A stretch of 64,000 nt of DNA from contig NZ_CP041387.1 in NCBI RefSeq assembly GCF_007005445.1, positions 1 through 64,000 on the forward strand. The letters are read 5' to 3'. The notes below the pieces were generated by a model. It saw only the letters and a list, made by a program, of their open reading frames with translations, ran no database searches and was not told where the DNA came from. Position 1 is the first letter of the stretch. Each line of letters opens with the position of its first letter. The stretch is from Rhodopseudomonas palustris. GTDB taxonomy: Bacteria > Pseudomonadota > Alphaproteobacteria > Rhizobiales > Xanthobacteraceae. Position numbers and translations under genes: made by a program. Positions 17,307 through 27,113 of the stretch are shown one piece after another.

Positions 17307-19124
17307 TCAGCGCCGCGCGTAGGTGGCGCGGCTCAGCGTGTGGCGAGCCTGTTCGAGGTGGCGGCCGGGAGCCTCGGGGCGGGCGCTGGTGTAGGACGTT
17401 GCCGTCGGTCGTAGTTCCTCGAGGAAGATCGGTTTCGAGTAGTAATAGCCCTGTGCGTAGCGGATGCGGGTCATCGCCTGCAAGTAAGCGAGCTCCTCGA
17501 ACGTCTCCAGCCCTTCGGCGATCACCGTCATGCCGAGCGCTTCGCTGAGCGATTCGATCGCCCGCAGGATTCCCTGGCTGCGGGGGCGTTTGTGGATGTC
17601 GGTGATGAACGAACGGTCGATCTTGATCTCGTCGGCGGTGATGTCGGCGAGCGCCGACAGCGACGAATAGCCGATGCCGAAATCGTCGATCGAGATTCCG
17701 ACGCCGATCCGGCGCAGCATCGGCAGAATCTCTTTCTGAAAATGCGACTTTGCGACGAACGCGTCCTCGGTGATTTCGACCATGAACCGCGTCGGGCATT
17801 CGGTCGCGGCCAGCGCCGCGCAGAACGAGCGCATGAAGTCCGGCGAGCCGGCCTGTCTGGCGGCGACGTTGACGCTGATGCTGGCGCGCTCGCCGAATCT
17901 GTCGTTGATCAAGTCGATCGACTTCATAATCTCGCCGAGCACCAGATGGGTGAGTTCGTCGATCAGGCCGAGTTCGACCGCGAGATCGACGAACGTCCCC
18001 GGCGCCTGGATCACGCCGTTGTCGTTGCGTAGCCGGACCAGGGCCTCGATGCCCTTGATCTCGTTGGTGCGGATGTCGACCTTGGGCTGGAACGCGCAGC
18101 AGAATCGCTTGTCGAGAATGGCCTGGCGCAGCGATTGCTCCAGCGCCATCCGCTCGAGCGCTTCGTGCTCCATCGCGGCGGTGAAGATTGCGGTGGCTCC
18201 CTTCGCCTCGCTCTTGACCCGGTACATCGCGATGTCGGCGTTCTGCCGCAGCGCCTCATAACTGCGGCCATGGTCCGGATACAGGCTGACGCCGATCGAC
18301 GCCGAGGCGAACACTTCCGAGCCGTCGATGTAGAAAGGCGCCTTCAATCGCTGCAACAGGAACTCGATGTGCTCGGCGACTTCCGCCTCGCTGGTGATGG
18401 GATCGAGCAGCAGCAGGAACTCGTCGCCGCTGATCCGCGACAGCACGTCGGTCTCGCGCAGTTCCAGCGACAGCCGCTTGGCGATCCCGACCAGCAGCGC
18501 GTCTCCGACCGAATGGCCGTAGTAATCGTTGATGTGCTTGAAATTGTCGACGTCGAGAAACGCCACCGCGAAATGCTGCGGTTGCGGCTCCTCGAGCAGC
18601 GCGGTGACGTGGCGCTCCATCACGGAGCGATTGGGCAGGCCGGTGAGTTCGTCGTAATAGGCGCGCCGGAACAGCTCGTCCTCGATCGCCTTCTGATCGG
18701 TGACGTCGAGCGAGCTCGACAGCAGCAGCTTTCGGCCGGCGATTTCGAACGGCTTGTGCGCGGTCAGCAGCGCGCGCGCGGTTTCGCCGAACGCGATGCG
18801 TTCCTCCCGTGTGCCGGATCGGCCTTGCGCCAGCAGCGCGGCGCCGTCGGTGCGGCGGCGATCGAGTTGCGGATTACCGGTGGCGGCCTCTGCGGGTGCG
18901 ATCCGGTATTGCGTCGCGGCGGCATCGTTGACGAAGATGAACCGGCCTTGCTCGTCTTGCACGGTGACGGCCGAGGGCAGCGCGCGCACGATCTCCTTGA
19001 ACAGTCGCAGCTCCGCCGCGTCGGGGCCGGCCACCGCATCGGAAGGAGCCGCGGCAAGCGTCTCATCGTTCTCGGCGACGCCGGTCGCCGCGTTCGAGGG
19101 AGAGATTGGTTCGGCGCTCGTCAT
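17307..19124 (-). CDS. Cytoplasmic PAS-GGDEF-EAL protein
   Basis: 605 residues with no membrane segment. A PAS domain (about 40-145) is followed by a GGDEF domain whose signature is SGDEF (232-236), an accepted variant, with an RETD inhibitory site nine residues before it, and an EAL domain starting with EALVRLR at 360 and holding DDFGIGYSS. It should make and/or hydrolyse c-di-GMP in the cytoplasm. It is the second such protein in the window. Confidence 0.9.
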   Translation of the reverse strand: MTSAEPISPSNAATGVAENDETLAAAPSDAVAGPDAAELRLFKEIVRALPSAVTVQDEQGRFIFVNDAAATQYRIAPAEAATGNPQLDRRRTDGAALLAQGRSGTREERIAFGETARALLTAHKPFEIAGRKLLLSSSLDVTDQKAIEDELFRRAYYDELTGLPNRSVMERHVTALLEEPQPQHFAVAFLDVDNFKHINDYYGHSVGDALLVGIAKRLSLELRETDVLSRISGDEFLLLLDPITSEAEVAEHIEFLLQRLKAPFYIDGSEVFASASIGVSLYPDHGRSYEALRQNADIAMYRVKSEAKGATAIFTAAMEHEALERMALEQSLRQAILDKRFCCAFQPKVDIRTNEIKGIEALVRLRNDNGVIQAPGTFVDLAVELGLIDELTHLVLGEIMKSIDLINDRFGERASISVNVAARQAGSPDFMRSFCAALAATECPTRFMVEITEDAFVAKSHFQKEILPMLRRIGVGISIDDFGIGYSSLSALADITADEIKIDRSFITDIHKRPRSQGILRAIESLSEALGMTVIAEGLETFEELAYLQAMTRIRYAQGYYYSKPIFLEELRPTATSYTSARPEAPGRHLEQARHTLSRATYARR

Positions 19125-19301
19125 GCGCGCGAAGGATGGCGAGGTCCGCTGTAATAATGGTTAAGTGCAACCGTCAATGCCGGTACGATGCTGCATCCCT
19201 TGGGGATTTGAATCGCAGTCGAGTATTTGTCATTAACAGAGTATCAACATCCACAACGAAAATGGCGGCAGGCGATCCCTGCCGGATCAGGGAGAGGCGA
19301 A

Positions 19302-20144
19302 ATGGGACGGCTCGACGGTAAGGTGGCGGTGATCACCGGCGCGACCAGCGGAATCGGTTGGCGGACCGCGGAGGTATTCGTCGCCGAAGGCGCCAGGATC
19401 GTGGTCGCGGGGCGCCGGGTCGCCGAAGGCGAGGCGCTGGCGGCGCAGCTCGGCTCGTCCTGTGTCTTCAAGCAGACCGACGTCACCGACGAGGCCCAGG
19501 TGCAGGCGCTGATCGGCACCGCGCTCGACCGGTTCGGGCGGCTCGACTGCCTGTTCAACAACGCCGGCGGCCCGGCGCAGACCGGCGGAGTCGAAGGTCT
19601 CGAGGTCGATCGCTTCGATGCGGCGATGGCGACGCTGGTGCGCAGCGTGATGCTCGGCATGAAGCACGCCGCGCCGGTGATGAAGAAGCAGGGCTCCGGC
19701 TCGATCATCAACAACGGCAGCATCGCCGGCCGGCTCGCCGGGTTCTCGTCGTCGCTGGTGTACGGCGCCGCCAAGGCGGCGGTGAACCACTTCACCAAAT
19801 GCGTCGCGATGGAGCTCGGCGAATCCGGCGTCCGCGTCAATTCGATCTCGCCCGGCGCGATCGCCACCGGGATCTTCGGCAAGGCGCTCGGGCTGACCAC
19901 CGATGCGGCCGAAAAGACTGCGGCGGTCATGCGCGAGATCTATAAGACCGCACAGCCGATTCAGCGTGCGGGGATTCCGGACGATATCGCCTACGCAGCG
20001 GTGTTTCTCGCCAGCGACGAGTCGGCCTTCATCAACGGCCACGACCTCGTGGTCGACGGCGGCATCACCGGTGGCCGCAACTGGACGGCGCAGCAGCAGG
20101 GCTACGTCGCGCTGCGCAAGGCGTTCGATCACGGCGAGGGGTGA
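19302..20144 (+). CDS. Short-chain dehydrogenase/reductase
   Basis: 280 residues from ATG 19302, which has GGGAGAGG upstream. Classical SDR features: TGATSGIG cofactor loop (12-19), NNAG near 87-90, catalytic Ser in NNGSIAG, and Y154-x3-K158 in YGAAK. It would reduce or oxidise an alcohol/ketone with NAD(P); the substrate is not known. It stands divergent from the GGDEF-EAL gene. Confidence 0.9.
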   Translation: MGRLDGKVAVITGATSGIGWRTAEVFVAEGARIVVAGRRVAEGEALAAQLGSSCVFKQTDVTDEAQVQALIGTALDRFGRLDCLFNNAGGPAQTGGVEGLEVDRFDAAMATLVRSVMLGMKHAAPVMKKQGSGSIINNGSIAGRLAGFSSSLVYGAAKAAVNHFTKCVAMELGESGVRVNSISPGAIATGIFGKALGLTTDAAEKTAAVMREIYKTAQPIQRAGIPDDIAYAAVFLASDESAFINGHDLVVDGGITGGRNWTAQQQGYVALRKAFDHGEG

Positions 20145-20166
20145 GATAACGGCGAAGAACGCGCCC

Positions 20167-20249
20167 GTCATTGCGAGGAGCAAAGCCGACAAAGCGATCC
20201 AGGGCTCGGTGCCCTGAGCTCTGGATTGCGTTGCTTCGCTCTCAATGAG
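20167..20249. repeat. Palindromic intergenic repeat, GTCATTGCGAGGAG type
   Basis: Starts with GTCATTGCGAGGAG and ends with its complement-like GCTCTCAATGA, with GATCCAG and CTGGATTGC inside, giving a long imperfect hairpin. A second copy lies at 24265-24350. Confidence 0.8.
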
Positions 20250-20269
20250 GGTCGAAGTTGCTCCGCGAA

Positions 20270-21649
20270 CTACTTCGCCGGCGCCACCTGGACCCGCAGC
20301 CCGTCCTTCGGCTTTGGGATCGGCCACATCTGCCATGCGGTCTGGTAGTTCGGCGGCAGCGAAAGGTCGAGGTTCTGCAACAGGTGTACGGCGAAGCACT
20401 TCGCCTGCATGTAGGCGAAGTTGAGCCCGAGGCACATGTGGGCGCCGCCACCATAGGGAATCCAGGCGAAGCGGTGGCGGCCGCGGGAGGCGTCGTCGGT
20501 GAAGCGCAGCGGATCGAACCTGTCCGGGTTCGGCCAGATCTCCGGCATGTGGTGGGTGTACAGCGGATTGACCGCCACCATGGTGCCGGCCGGAATCGTA
20601 TAGCCCTTGAAGCTGAAGGCGCGCGTCGCCCGTCGCGGCAGCGACGGCACCGGCGGCCGCAGCCGCATCGCTTCCTTGAACGCCATTTCGGTGAGCGGCA
20701 GCGCGTCGAGCTGTTCGAAGCCGATCGGCTCGCCCGGCTCCAGGCCGAGGCCGGCGATCTCCTCGCGCAGTTTCTGCTGCCATTCAGGATGCGCCGCCAG
20801 CGCGGCGACGAACGAGGTCAGCGACGAGGTCAGCGTGTCGTGCGCCGCCATCATCAGGAAGCTCATGTGATCGATGATTGCCTGGTTCGACAGCAGCGCG
20901 CCGTCGTCGTGGGTGGCGCGGCAGAGCTGCGAGAACAGATCGTCGCCGCCCCTGGCGCGGCGGATCGGAATCTGTTCGGCGAAGTAGGCGACGATGCGCT
21001 GCCGGCCCTTGACGCCGCGGGCCATCGCGGTGCCTGGCCACGGTTTGCGGATCGGCGCCACGGAGGCCGCCACCATGTCGATGAAGGCGCGGTTGACCTC
21101 CTCGGTCTCCGCGCCGATCGCGGTGCCGAGGAACGAGGTCGCGGCAAGATCGAGGGTGAGCTGCTTCATCGCCGGATAGCACAGCATTTCGCCGGGCTGG
21201 TCGCGCCACTGCGCGACCCGGCGGGCGATGCCGGCATTGAGCTCGGCCAGATAGGATTGCATCGGGCCGGCTTTGAACGCCACCGACAGGGTGCGCCGGT
21301 GCAGCCGGTGCTCGTCGAAATCGAGCATCATCAGGCCGCGCGGGAACAGCCGCCCGAGGATCGGGCCCCAGCCATGGGTCGAGGAAAACAGCTTGGTATT
21401 GTCGAACAGCACCAGCTCATTGGCTTCTGGTCCGAGCAGGGTGATCGAGGTCTCGCCAAGCACGCGGCTGCGATAGACCGGACCATAGGTCCGCCCCATC
21501 TTCTCGACCTCGCCCTTCGGATCGGCGAGCACCGCGAGGGTCCGGCCGATGATCGGCCAACCTTCGTCACCGGGAATGTGGGCGAGCGCGCTACGCTTCG
21601 GCGGCACTGGCCGAGCGACGAGTGACGAATCCGCGACCTGGATCGACAT
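20270..21649 (-). CDS. Cytochrome P450
   Basis: 459 residues from ATG 21649 behind a GGGAGG site. Expected to be a soluble haem monooxygenase. Motifs: AAHDT in helix I (268-272), E-A-M-R of the ExxR pair (326-329), PDRF (375-378) and the haem loop YGGGAHMCLG (399-408) with Cys406; the first Phe of the usual F-x2-G-x3-C-x-G is Tyr. The frame stays open far upstream through the cyclase gene but on composition that is a shadow. Substrate and redox partner are not visible nearby. Confidence 0.92.
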   Translation of the reverse strand: MSIQVADSSLVARPVPPKRSALAHIPGDEGWPIIGRTLAVLADPKGEVEKMGRTYGPVYRSRVLGETSITLLGPEANELVLFDNTKLFSSTHGWGPILGRLFPRGLMMLDFDEHRLHRRTLSVAFKAGPMQSYLAELNAGIARRVAQWRDQPGEMLCYPAMKQLTLDLAATSFLGTAIGAETEEVNRAFIDMVAASVAPIRKPWPGTAMARGVKGRQRIVAYFAEQIPIRRARGGDDLFSQLCRATHDDGALLSNQAIIDHMSFLMMAAHDTLTSSLTSFVAALAAHPEWQQKLREEIAGLGLEPGEPIGFEQLDALPLTEMAFKEAMRLRPPVPSLPRRATRAFSFKGYTIPAGTMVAVNPLYTHHMPEIWPNPDRFDPLRFTDDASRGRHRFAWIPYGGGAHMCLGLNFAYMQAKCFAVHLLQNLDLSLPPNYQTAWQMWPIPKPKDGLRVQVAPAK

Positions 21650-21771
21650 GGGGCCTCCCTGGGGCATGTTGTATCGGCCATGCGGAGGTGTGCCTCCGTT
21701 CTGCGGCGCGTTGCAGTTGAAAATAGGAGGCGTCCGCGTAGCTTGGCAAGGCCAAACCGACGCACCGAGGA

Positions 21772-23076
21772 TTATGACGCAGCGGCCAGCGGCTGGCGCA
21801 GCGGCGGTTCGGGCGGCGCCAGGATCGTCATCGGGACGGTGACGCCGCGCAGCGGGTAGTCGCCGAGCGGCTCCAGCGGTGCGTCGATATGGGCCGCGGC
21901 CGCCGCCGTCACCAGGATGCTGCGGCCGATGCTCTTCTGCAGTGCTTCGACCCGGCTGGCTTCGTTCACGGCCGGTCCGATCACGGTGAAGTCGAGCCGT
22001 TCGGCGGCGCCGATATTGCCGAAGAACACTTCGCCCTCGTGCAGCGCGATGCCGGCGCGCAGCGGCCGCCAGCCGTCGCAGTTCACGCCCGCCGGATCGA
22101 TCAGGTTGAGCCGCGACAGGCCCGCCTGCGCTTCCATCGCCGCCGTCAGCGCGGCGTTGCCGGCGGCGCGCGGATTGTCGCCGAGCGGAAACACCGCCAG
22201 CAGACCGTCGCCGATGAACTTCAGGACGTCGCCGCCGTTGCGCAGCACCGCGTCGGCGAACACCTCGAAGTAAGCGTTCAGCAGCGCGATCATGTCGTTG
22301 CCGCACAGCCGGTCGGACAAATCGGTGAAGCCGCGCAGGTCCGACATCCAGATGATGGCGCGGATCGGCTCGCCGGCGCCGCGCTTGATATCGCCGCTCA
22401 GCACCTTGGCGCCGGCCACCGGACCGAGATAGGCGCCGAGCGCGTTGATGGCGATCCGGGTCGCGACGTGACGGCCGACATGCAGGCCGAACAGCGTCAG
22501 CAGACGCTGGAACTGCGCCAGATGGTCGTCGCTGAACCCGCCGGGTTGCGTCGTCGCCAGCGTGACGGCGTGGCGAAAGCGGTCGCCGCCCATCGGCAGC
22601 GCCAGATACTCGGTGTAACCGCCGGCCGCGAGGTCGCGCATGATCGGGAATTCCGCCTGCGCGGCGGCATCCTGCGGATTGCGTCGGATTGCCTTGCCGC
22701 CCTGGAACAGGTTGTGCAGCGGGTTGAGTCGGAACGCGTCGGTATCGGCGGTCGATTGGTTGACCTGGACTTCGTCGCACAGCCCGTCGGAGGCGCGCCA
22801 GTTCCAGGCGAAGCCGAGCAATTGCGGATGCAGGGTGCGGATGTGCAGCGAGGCGCGATGCACCGGCAGCCCGACCGCGGTCATCCGCCACATCAGCGAT
22901 TCGAATGTCAGCAGCATTTCCGGTTCGGCGGAGGCTTCGTGCAGCAGCCAGGTGTCCAGCTCGGCCAGCGTGATGCTGGCGGGCAGGCAGGCCCGGCCGC
23001 GCTGGCTGCGGCGGATGATGCTGACGCCGGCGGGATAGACGCGCATCGCGTCGGGTGGAGCGGTTGGATCGGTCAC
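21772..23076 (-). CDS. Class III adenylate cyclase
   Basis: About 434 residues from GTG 23076 (ATG 23046 is an alternative; neither has a strong ribosome site). The N-terminal part is a GAF-like sensor region; the C-terminal cyclase domain has metal-binding Asp in MSDLRGFT (246) and FIGDG (290), and Lys and Asp in KFIGD and LDFTVIG that select ATP over GTP. It should make cAMP. Followed on the same strand by the P450 gene 122 bases away. Confidence 0.85.
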   Translation of the reverse strand: MTDPTAPPDAMRVYPAGVSIIRRSQRGRACLPASITLAELDTWLLHEASAEPEMLLTFESLMWRMTAVGLPVHRASLHIRTLHPQLLGFAWNWRASDGLCDEVQVNQSTADTDAFRLNPLHNLFQGGKAIRRNPQDAAAQAEFPIMRDLAAGGYTEYLALPMGGDRFRHAVTLATTQPGGFSDDHLAQFQRLLTLFGLHVGRHVATRIAINALGAYLGPVAGAKVLSGDIKRGAGEPIRAIIWMSDLRGFTDLSDRLCGNDMIALLNAYFEVFADAVLRNGGDVLKFIGDGLLAVFPLGDNPRAAGNAALTAAMEAQAGLSRLNLIDPAGVNCDGWRPLRAGIALHEGEVFFGNIGAAERLDFTVIGPAVNEASRVEALQKSIGRSILVTAAAAAHIDAPLEPLGDYPLRGVTVPMTILAPPEPPLRQPLAAAS

Positions 23077-23222
23077 GCATGAACTTTCGTTGAGGATTGC
23101 GGCGGCAGCGAGCCGCGACGGCCTGCCGCACAAGGCGATCTTGCCCCGGCCGGCGGCATTCCCCATCTCACGGATGCGTTATCCCGGCTCCCTCAAGGAG
23201 CGGAAGACGCAGGAGGAGGACC

Positions 23223-24191
23223 ATGAGTTACTTCAAGACCGCTCTCTTGCTGGCCGGCCTGACCGCGCTGTTCATGGGGGTCGGCTATCTGATCGGCGGC
23301 GCCAACGGCGCGCTGATTGCGCTCGTCGTCGCCGCGGCGATGAACATCTTCACCTATTGGAATTCCGACCGGATGGTGCTGTCGATGTACGGCGCCCACG
23401 AGGTCGACGAGCGCACCGCGCCGGATCTCTACCGGATGGTGGCGGAACTGGCCGGCCGCGCCTCGCTGCCGATGCCGCGGGTATTCATCATGGACAACCC
23501 GCAGCCGAACGCGTTCGCCACCGGCCGCAATCCGGAGAACGCCGCCGTCGCCGTGACCACCGGGTTGATGCACCAGCTTAGCCGTGAAGAACTCGCCGGC
23601 GTGGTGGCGCATGAGCTCGCGCACATCAAGAACCACGACACGCTGCTGATGACCATCACCGCGACGATCGCCGGTGCGATCTCGATGGTGGCGCAGTTCG
23701 GCATGTTCTTCGGCGGCAACCGTGAGAACAACAGCGGCCCGGGCCTGATAGGCTCGATCGCGCTGATGATCCTCGCCCCGCTCGGCGCCATGCTGGTGCA
23801 GATGGCGATCAGCCGGACCCGCGAATATGCCGCCGACGAGATGGGCGCGCGGATCTGCGGTCAGCCGATGTGGCTCGCCTCGGCGCTCGGCCGGATCGAA
23901 GCCGCCGCGCATCAGGTGCCGAACGTCGACGCCGAACGCTCGCCGGCGACCGCGCACATGTTCATCATCAACCCGCTGTCGGGGCAGGGCATGGACAATC
24001 TGTTCGCCACCCACCCGTCCACCGACAACCGGATCGCGGCGTTGCAGCGGCTCGCCGCCGAAATCGGCGGTTCGGCCCGCTCGGCGCCGGCGTTCGCGCG
24101 CAGCAGCGCTGCGCCCTGGAGCGGCACCCCGCGCGGCACCGGCCGCAGCCCCTGGGGGGGCCAGCCGCGTGGCCGAGGTCCGTGGGGTTAG
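23223..24191 (+). CDS. htpX: Membrane zinc protease HtpX
   Basis: 322 residues. Two N-terminal hydrophobic helices (6-24, 27-43), zinc motif HELAH (130-134), two further helices around 145-165 and 178-198, then a Glu ligand in YAADEMGAR. HtpX degrades misfolded inner-membrane proteins. The C-terminal tail is Gly/Arg/Pro-rich, a common feature in related alphaproteobacteria. Start ATG follows AGGAGGA; a terminator lies 25 bases after the stop. Confidence 0.95.
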   Translation: MSYFKTALLLAGLTALFMGVGYLIGGANGALIALVVAAAMNIFTYWNSDRMVLSMYGAHEVDERTAPDLYRMVAELAGRASLPMPRVFIMDNPQPNAFATGRNPENAAVAVTTGLMHQLSREELAGVVAHELAHIKNHDTLLMTITATIAGAISMVAQFGMFFGGNRENNSGPGLIGSIALMILAPLGAMLVQMAISRTREYAADEMGARICGQPMWLASALGRIEAAAHQVPNVDAERSPATAHMFIINPLSGQGMDNLFATHPSTDNRIAALQRLAAEIGGSARSAPAFARSSAAPWSGTPRGTGRSPWGGQPRGRGPWG

Positions 24192-24216
24192 TCCCTGCCA
24201 AGTGATCGATGCTTCG

Positions 24217-24240
24217 AAGGCCCCGGTTTGCCGGGGCCTT
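24217..24240 (+). terminator. Rho-independent terminator of htpX
   Basis: AAGGCCCCGG / CCGGGGCCTT stem with a TTTG loop, followed by CTT. Confidence 0.8.
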
Positions 24241-24264
24241 CTTGCTGATCGGTGAACTTCATCC

Positions 24265-24350
24265 GTCATTGTGAGGAGCCGAAGGCGACGAAGCAATCCA
24301 GCCGCTTTGTGCGCGTGCTTCCTGGATTGCTTCGCTGCGCTCGCAATGAC
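24265..24350. repeat. Palindromic intergenic repeat, GTCATTGTGAGGAG type
   Basis: Long imperfect hairpin from GTCATTGTGAGGAGCC to GCTCGCAATGAC, with GAAGCAATCCAG and CTGGATTGCTTC as inner arms. Same family as 20167-20249. Confidence 0.85.
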
Positions 24351-24457
24351 GCCGAGAGACTGTTGCCGAGCGACGGCTGTTTACCTGACTGGTAATCGAC
24401 CCGATGATGGCGGGCTGCGAACGTGAGGCAGCTCAAGCCTCGCCGGGATTCGTCGCC

Positions 24458-25873
24458 ATGCACACGACCGTCACCGCAACGATCGATACCTCCCGCCGCT
24501 GGCGGGTGCTGGCGATCGTGGTCGCCGCGCAGTTCATGTTCGGGGTCGATGCCTTTATCGTCAACGTCGCGCTGCCGACGATCTCAACCGAACTCGGCGC
24601 GTCATCGTCGCAGCTCGAGGCGGTGATCGCGATCTACCTGATCGGCTATGCGACGCTGATCGTCACCGGCGGCCGGCTCGGCGATATCTTCGGCACCAAG
24701 ACGGTGTTCCTGCTCGGTGTCGCTGGCTTCACGTTCACTTCGCTGTGGTGCGGGCTGGCGCGCTCCGGTCCCGAGCTGATCCTGGCGCGGCTGGCGCAGG
24801 GCACCACGGCGGCGTTCATGGTGCCGCAGGTGCTGGCGACGCTGCACGTTCTGTTTCCGGACGCAGCGCGCGCCAAGGCGTTTGCGATTTACGGCACCGT
24901 GCTGGGGCTTGCCGGCGCCACCGGCTTTGCGCTCGGCGGCCTGTTGGTGACGCTCGATCTCGGCGGCTTCGGCTGGCGTTCGATCTTCTACGTCAATGGT
25001 CCGGTTGGGCTGATCATCATCGCGGCCGCCGCCAGGGTGATGCCGCAGACGCCGCAGCGGCCGGGCACGCGGCTCGATCTCGGCGGTGCCGTGATCCTGT
25101 TCGCCGGCCTTGTCTGCGTGATCGGCCCGTTGCTGTTCGGCCGCGATGTCGGCTGGGCCGGCTGGGTCTGGGCCGTGATGGCCGGCGGCGGCGCGATGCT
25201 GGCGCTGTTCCTGCGCTACGAGCGCCGCATCGCTGCGCATGGCGGCATGCCAGTGGTCGACCTGACGCTGCTCGCCGATCGCGCTTTCGTCCGCGGCCTC
25301 GGCGCGGTGTTCTGCTTCTTCTTCGCTAATCAGTCGTTCTATCTGGTGATGACGCTGTACATGCAGCTCGAGCTGAACGTGCCGCCGCTGCAGGCCGGCT
25401 TGGTGTTCCTGCCGCTGGCACTGGCCTTCGTAATCGCGTCGCGGCATTCCGGGGCGCGGGCCCGGCGCCGCGGCGCGCTGGTGCTGATCGAGGGCTGCCT
25501 GCTGCAGATCGCCGGTCTCGGCCTGATCGCCGTAACGGTGACGGTGATCGCGACCCCGACGCCGTTCGAGCTGGCGCTGGCGCTGCTTGTCGCCGGCTAC
25601 GGCCAGGGGCTGGTGATGGCGCCGCTGTCGGGCGTGGTGCTGTCGAGCGTGCAGGCGACCAGCGCGGGCTCGGGCTCGGGTCTGTATGGCACCACCACGC
25701 AGATCGCAAGCGCGGCCGGCGTCGCGGCGCTCGGCTCGGTGTACTTCACGCTGGCGCAAAACGGCTCGGGCCGTCTGGCGCTGCTTGGCGCGCTGGCGCT
25801 GCTCGGGCTCGCGATCGCCGGCTGCATCGGGCTGCTGCGCTGGATGCGCCGCGCCGTGGTGGTGGCGGCTTAA
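24458..25873 (+). CDS. MFS transporter, 14-helix EmrB/QacA (DHA2) type
   Basis: 471 residues from ATG 24458 with about 14 hydrophobic helices. The FGVDAFIVNVALPTI start and the GGRLGDIFGTK loop after helix 2 match proton-driven drug exporters of the DHA2 group. Substrate is unknown. Its stop overlaps the stop of the convergent aminotransferase gene by 3-4 bases. Confidence 0.88.
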   Translation: MHTTVTATIDTSRRWRVLAIVVAAQFMFGVDAFIVNVALPTISTELGASSSQLEAVIAIYLIGYATLIVTGGRLGDIFGTKTVFLLGVAGFTFTSLWCGLARSGPELILARLAQGTTAAFMVPQVLATLHVLFPDAARAKAFAIYGTVLGLAGATGFALGGLLVTLDLGGFGWRSIFYVNGPVGLIIIAAAARVMPQTPQRPGTRLDLGGAVILFAGLVCVIGPLLFGRDVGWAGWVWAVMAGGGAMLALFLRYERRIAAHGGMPVVDLTLLADRAFVRGLGAVFCFFFANQSFYLVMTLYMQLELNVPPLQAGLVFLPLALAFVIASRHSGARARRRGALVLIEGCLLQIAGLGLIAVTVTVIATPTPFELALALLVAGYGQGLVMAPLSGVVLSSVQATSAGSGSGLYGTTTQIASAAGVAALGSVYFTLAQNGSGRLALLGALALLGLAIAGCIGLLRWMRRAVVVAA

Positions 25874-27057
25874 GCCGGCACGTTCTCGGCGAGGCACGCC
25901 ACAGCCGCGTCGACGCCGCCGCGGCTGTGCGGGATGCCGAGCGCGGTCAGCGCCATCTCGATCACGCCGAGCGTGCCGAGCACCATCGGGGCGTTGACGT
26001 GGCCCATATGGGCGATGCGGAATGCCTTGTTCTGCAATTCGCCGATGCCGACGCCGAGCACCACGCCGCATTTGTCCTTGCAGTAGTGATGCAGCGCCGC
26101 GATGTCGTGACCCCCGGCGGCCCGCACCGTGGTGACGGTGTCGGCGCGTTCGTCCGGGTGCTCGATGTTGAATCCGAGAACGTTGCCTTCGGACCAGACG
26201 TCCACGGCCCGGCGCACCGCGCCGGCGAGCAGATGATGACGCCGGAAGGTGTTGTCGAGCCCTTCGGCGAACAGAATGTCGAGCGCCTTGCGCAGCGCGA
26301 ACAACAGATGCACCGGGGCCGTGCCGGCGTATTTCTGGTAATGCTCCGGTCCGTCGCGCTCGCTCCAATCCCAATACGGCGTGCGCAGGCCGGCGCGCTG
26401 GTGCACGGCGCGGGCGCGGTCGCCGACCGCGACAAACGAAAGCCCGGGCGGCGACATCAGTCCCTTCTGCGACGCCGACATCGCCACATCGATGCCCCAT
26501 GCGTCCATCTCGAACGGCATGCAGCCGAGCGACGCCACCGCGTCGACCATGAACAGCGCCGGATGGTCCGCCGCCTTGATGGCGCGGCCGATCGCTTCGA
26601 GATCGTTGCGGGCGCTGGAGGCGGTGTCGACCTGCACCACCACGATCGCCTTGATGGCGTGCTCGGTGTCGCGGCGCAGCCGCGCTTCCACCTCATCGGG
26701 GCGGACCGCGCGGCGCCAGTCGCCTTGCAGCACTTCGACGTCGCAGCCCATCGCGCGGGCCGCGTTGCCCCAGCCGACCGCAAATCGTCCGCTTTCCAGC
26801 ACCAGCACCTTGTCGCCGCGCGACAGCACGTTACTGATCACCGCCTCCCAGGCGCCGTGGCCGTTGGCGATGTAGATGTAGGACCTGCCCTTGGTGGCGA
26901 ACAGCCGGCTGAGATCCGTCAGAAGCCCCTCGCTCAGCGTCACCATTTCTTTCGAATAGATGTCGAGCGCCGGGCGGTGCATCGCCTGCAGCACCTCGTC
27001 GGGCATGGTGGTGGGGCCGGGAATCGCCAAGAATTCCCGTCCGGCGCTGACGACCAT
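25870..27057 (-). CDS. Class V aminotransferase, serine/alanine-glyoxylate type
   Basis: 395-residue PLP enzyme from ATG 27057 with AGGGA upstream. The N-terminal IPGPTTMPDEV, GHGAWE (66-71), VDAVASLG (171-178) and the PLP Lys198 in SASQKGL are those of the serine-pyruvate / alanine-glyoxylate aminotransferase family. It probably converts glyoxylate to glycine with Ser or Ala as donor. The downstream MFS gene is convergent. Confidence 0.88.
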   Translation of the reverse strand: MVVSAGREFLAIPGPTTMPDEVLQAMHRPALDIYSKEMVTLSEGLLTDLSRLFATKGRSYIYIANGHGAWEAVISNVLSRGDKVLVLESGRFAVGWGNAARAMGCDVEVLQGDWRRAVRPDEVEARLRRDTEHAIKAIVVVQVDTASSARNDLEAIGRAIKAADHPALFMVDAVASLGCMPFEMDAWGIDVAMSASQKGLMSPPGLSFVAVGDRARAVHQRAGLRTPYWDWSERDGPEHYQKYAGTAPVHLLFALRKALDILFAEGLDNTFRRHHLLAGAVRRAVDVWSEGNVLGFNIEHPDERADTVTTVRAAGGHDIAALHHYCKDKCGVVLGVGIGELQNKAFRIAHMGHVNAPMVLGTLGVIEMALTALGIPHSRGGVDAAVACLAENVPA

Positions 27058-27113
27058 GATGCTTGTCCCTGTGATGAGAGGTTGCGCGACCATGCCGGGC
27101 CGCGGAGCCGATT

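Noticed and set aside
20270..23131. 953-codon frame that would fuse a long N-terminus to the P450
   Set aside because: The upstream part is an Arg-rich shadow of the adenylate cyclase gene; the P450 has its own ATG and ribosome site at 21649.
24602..26500. 632-codon minus frame across the MFS and aminotransferase genes
   Set aside because: Rich in Arg, His and Gln without domains; antisense shadow.
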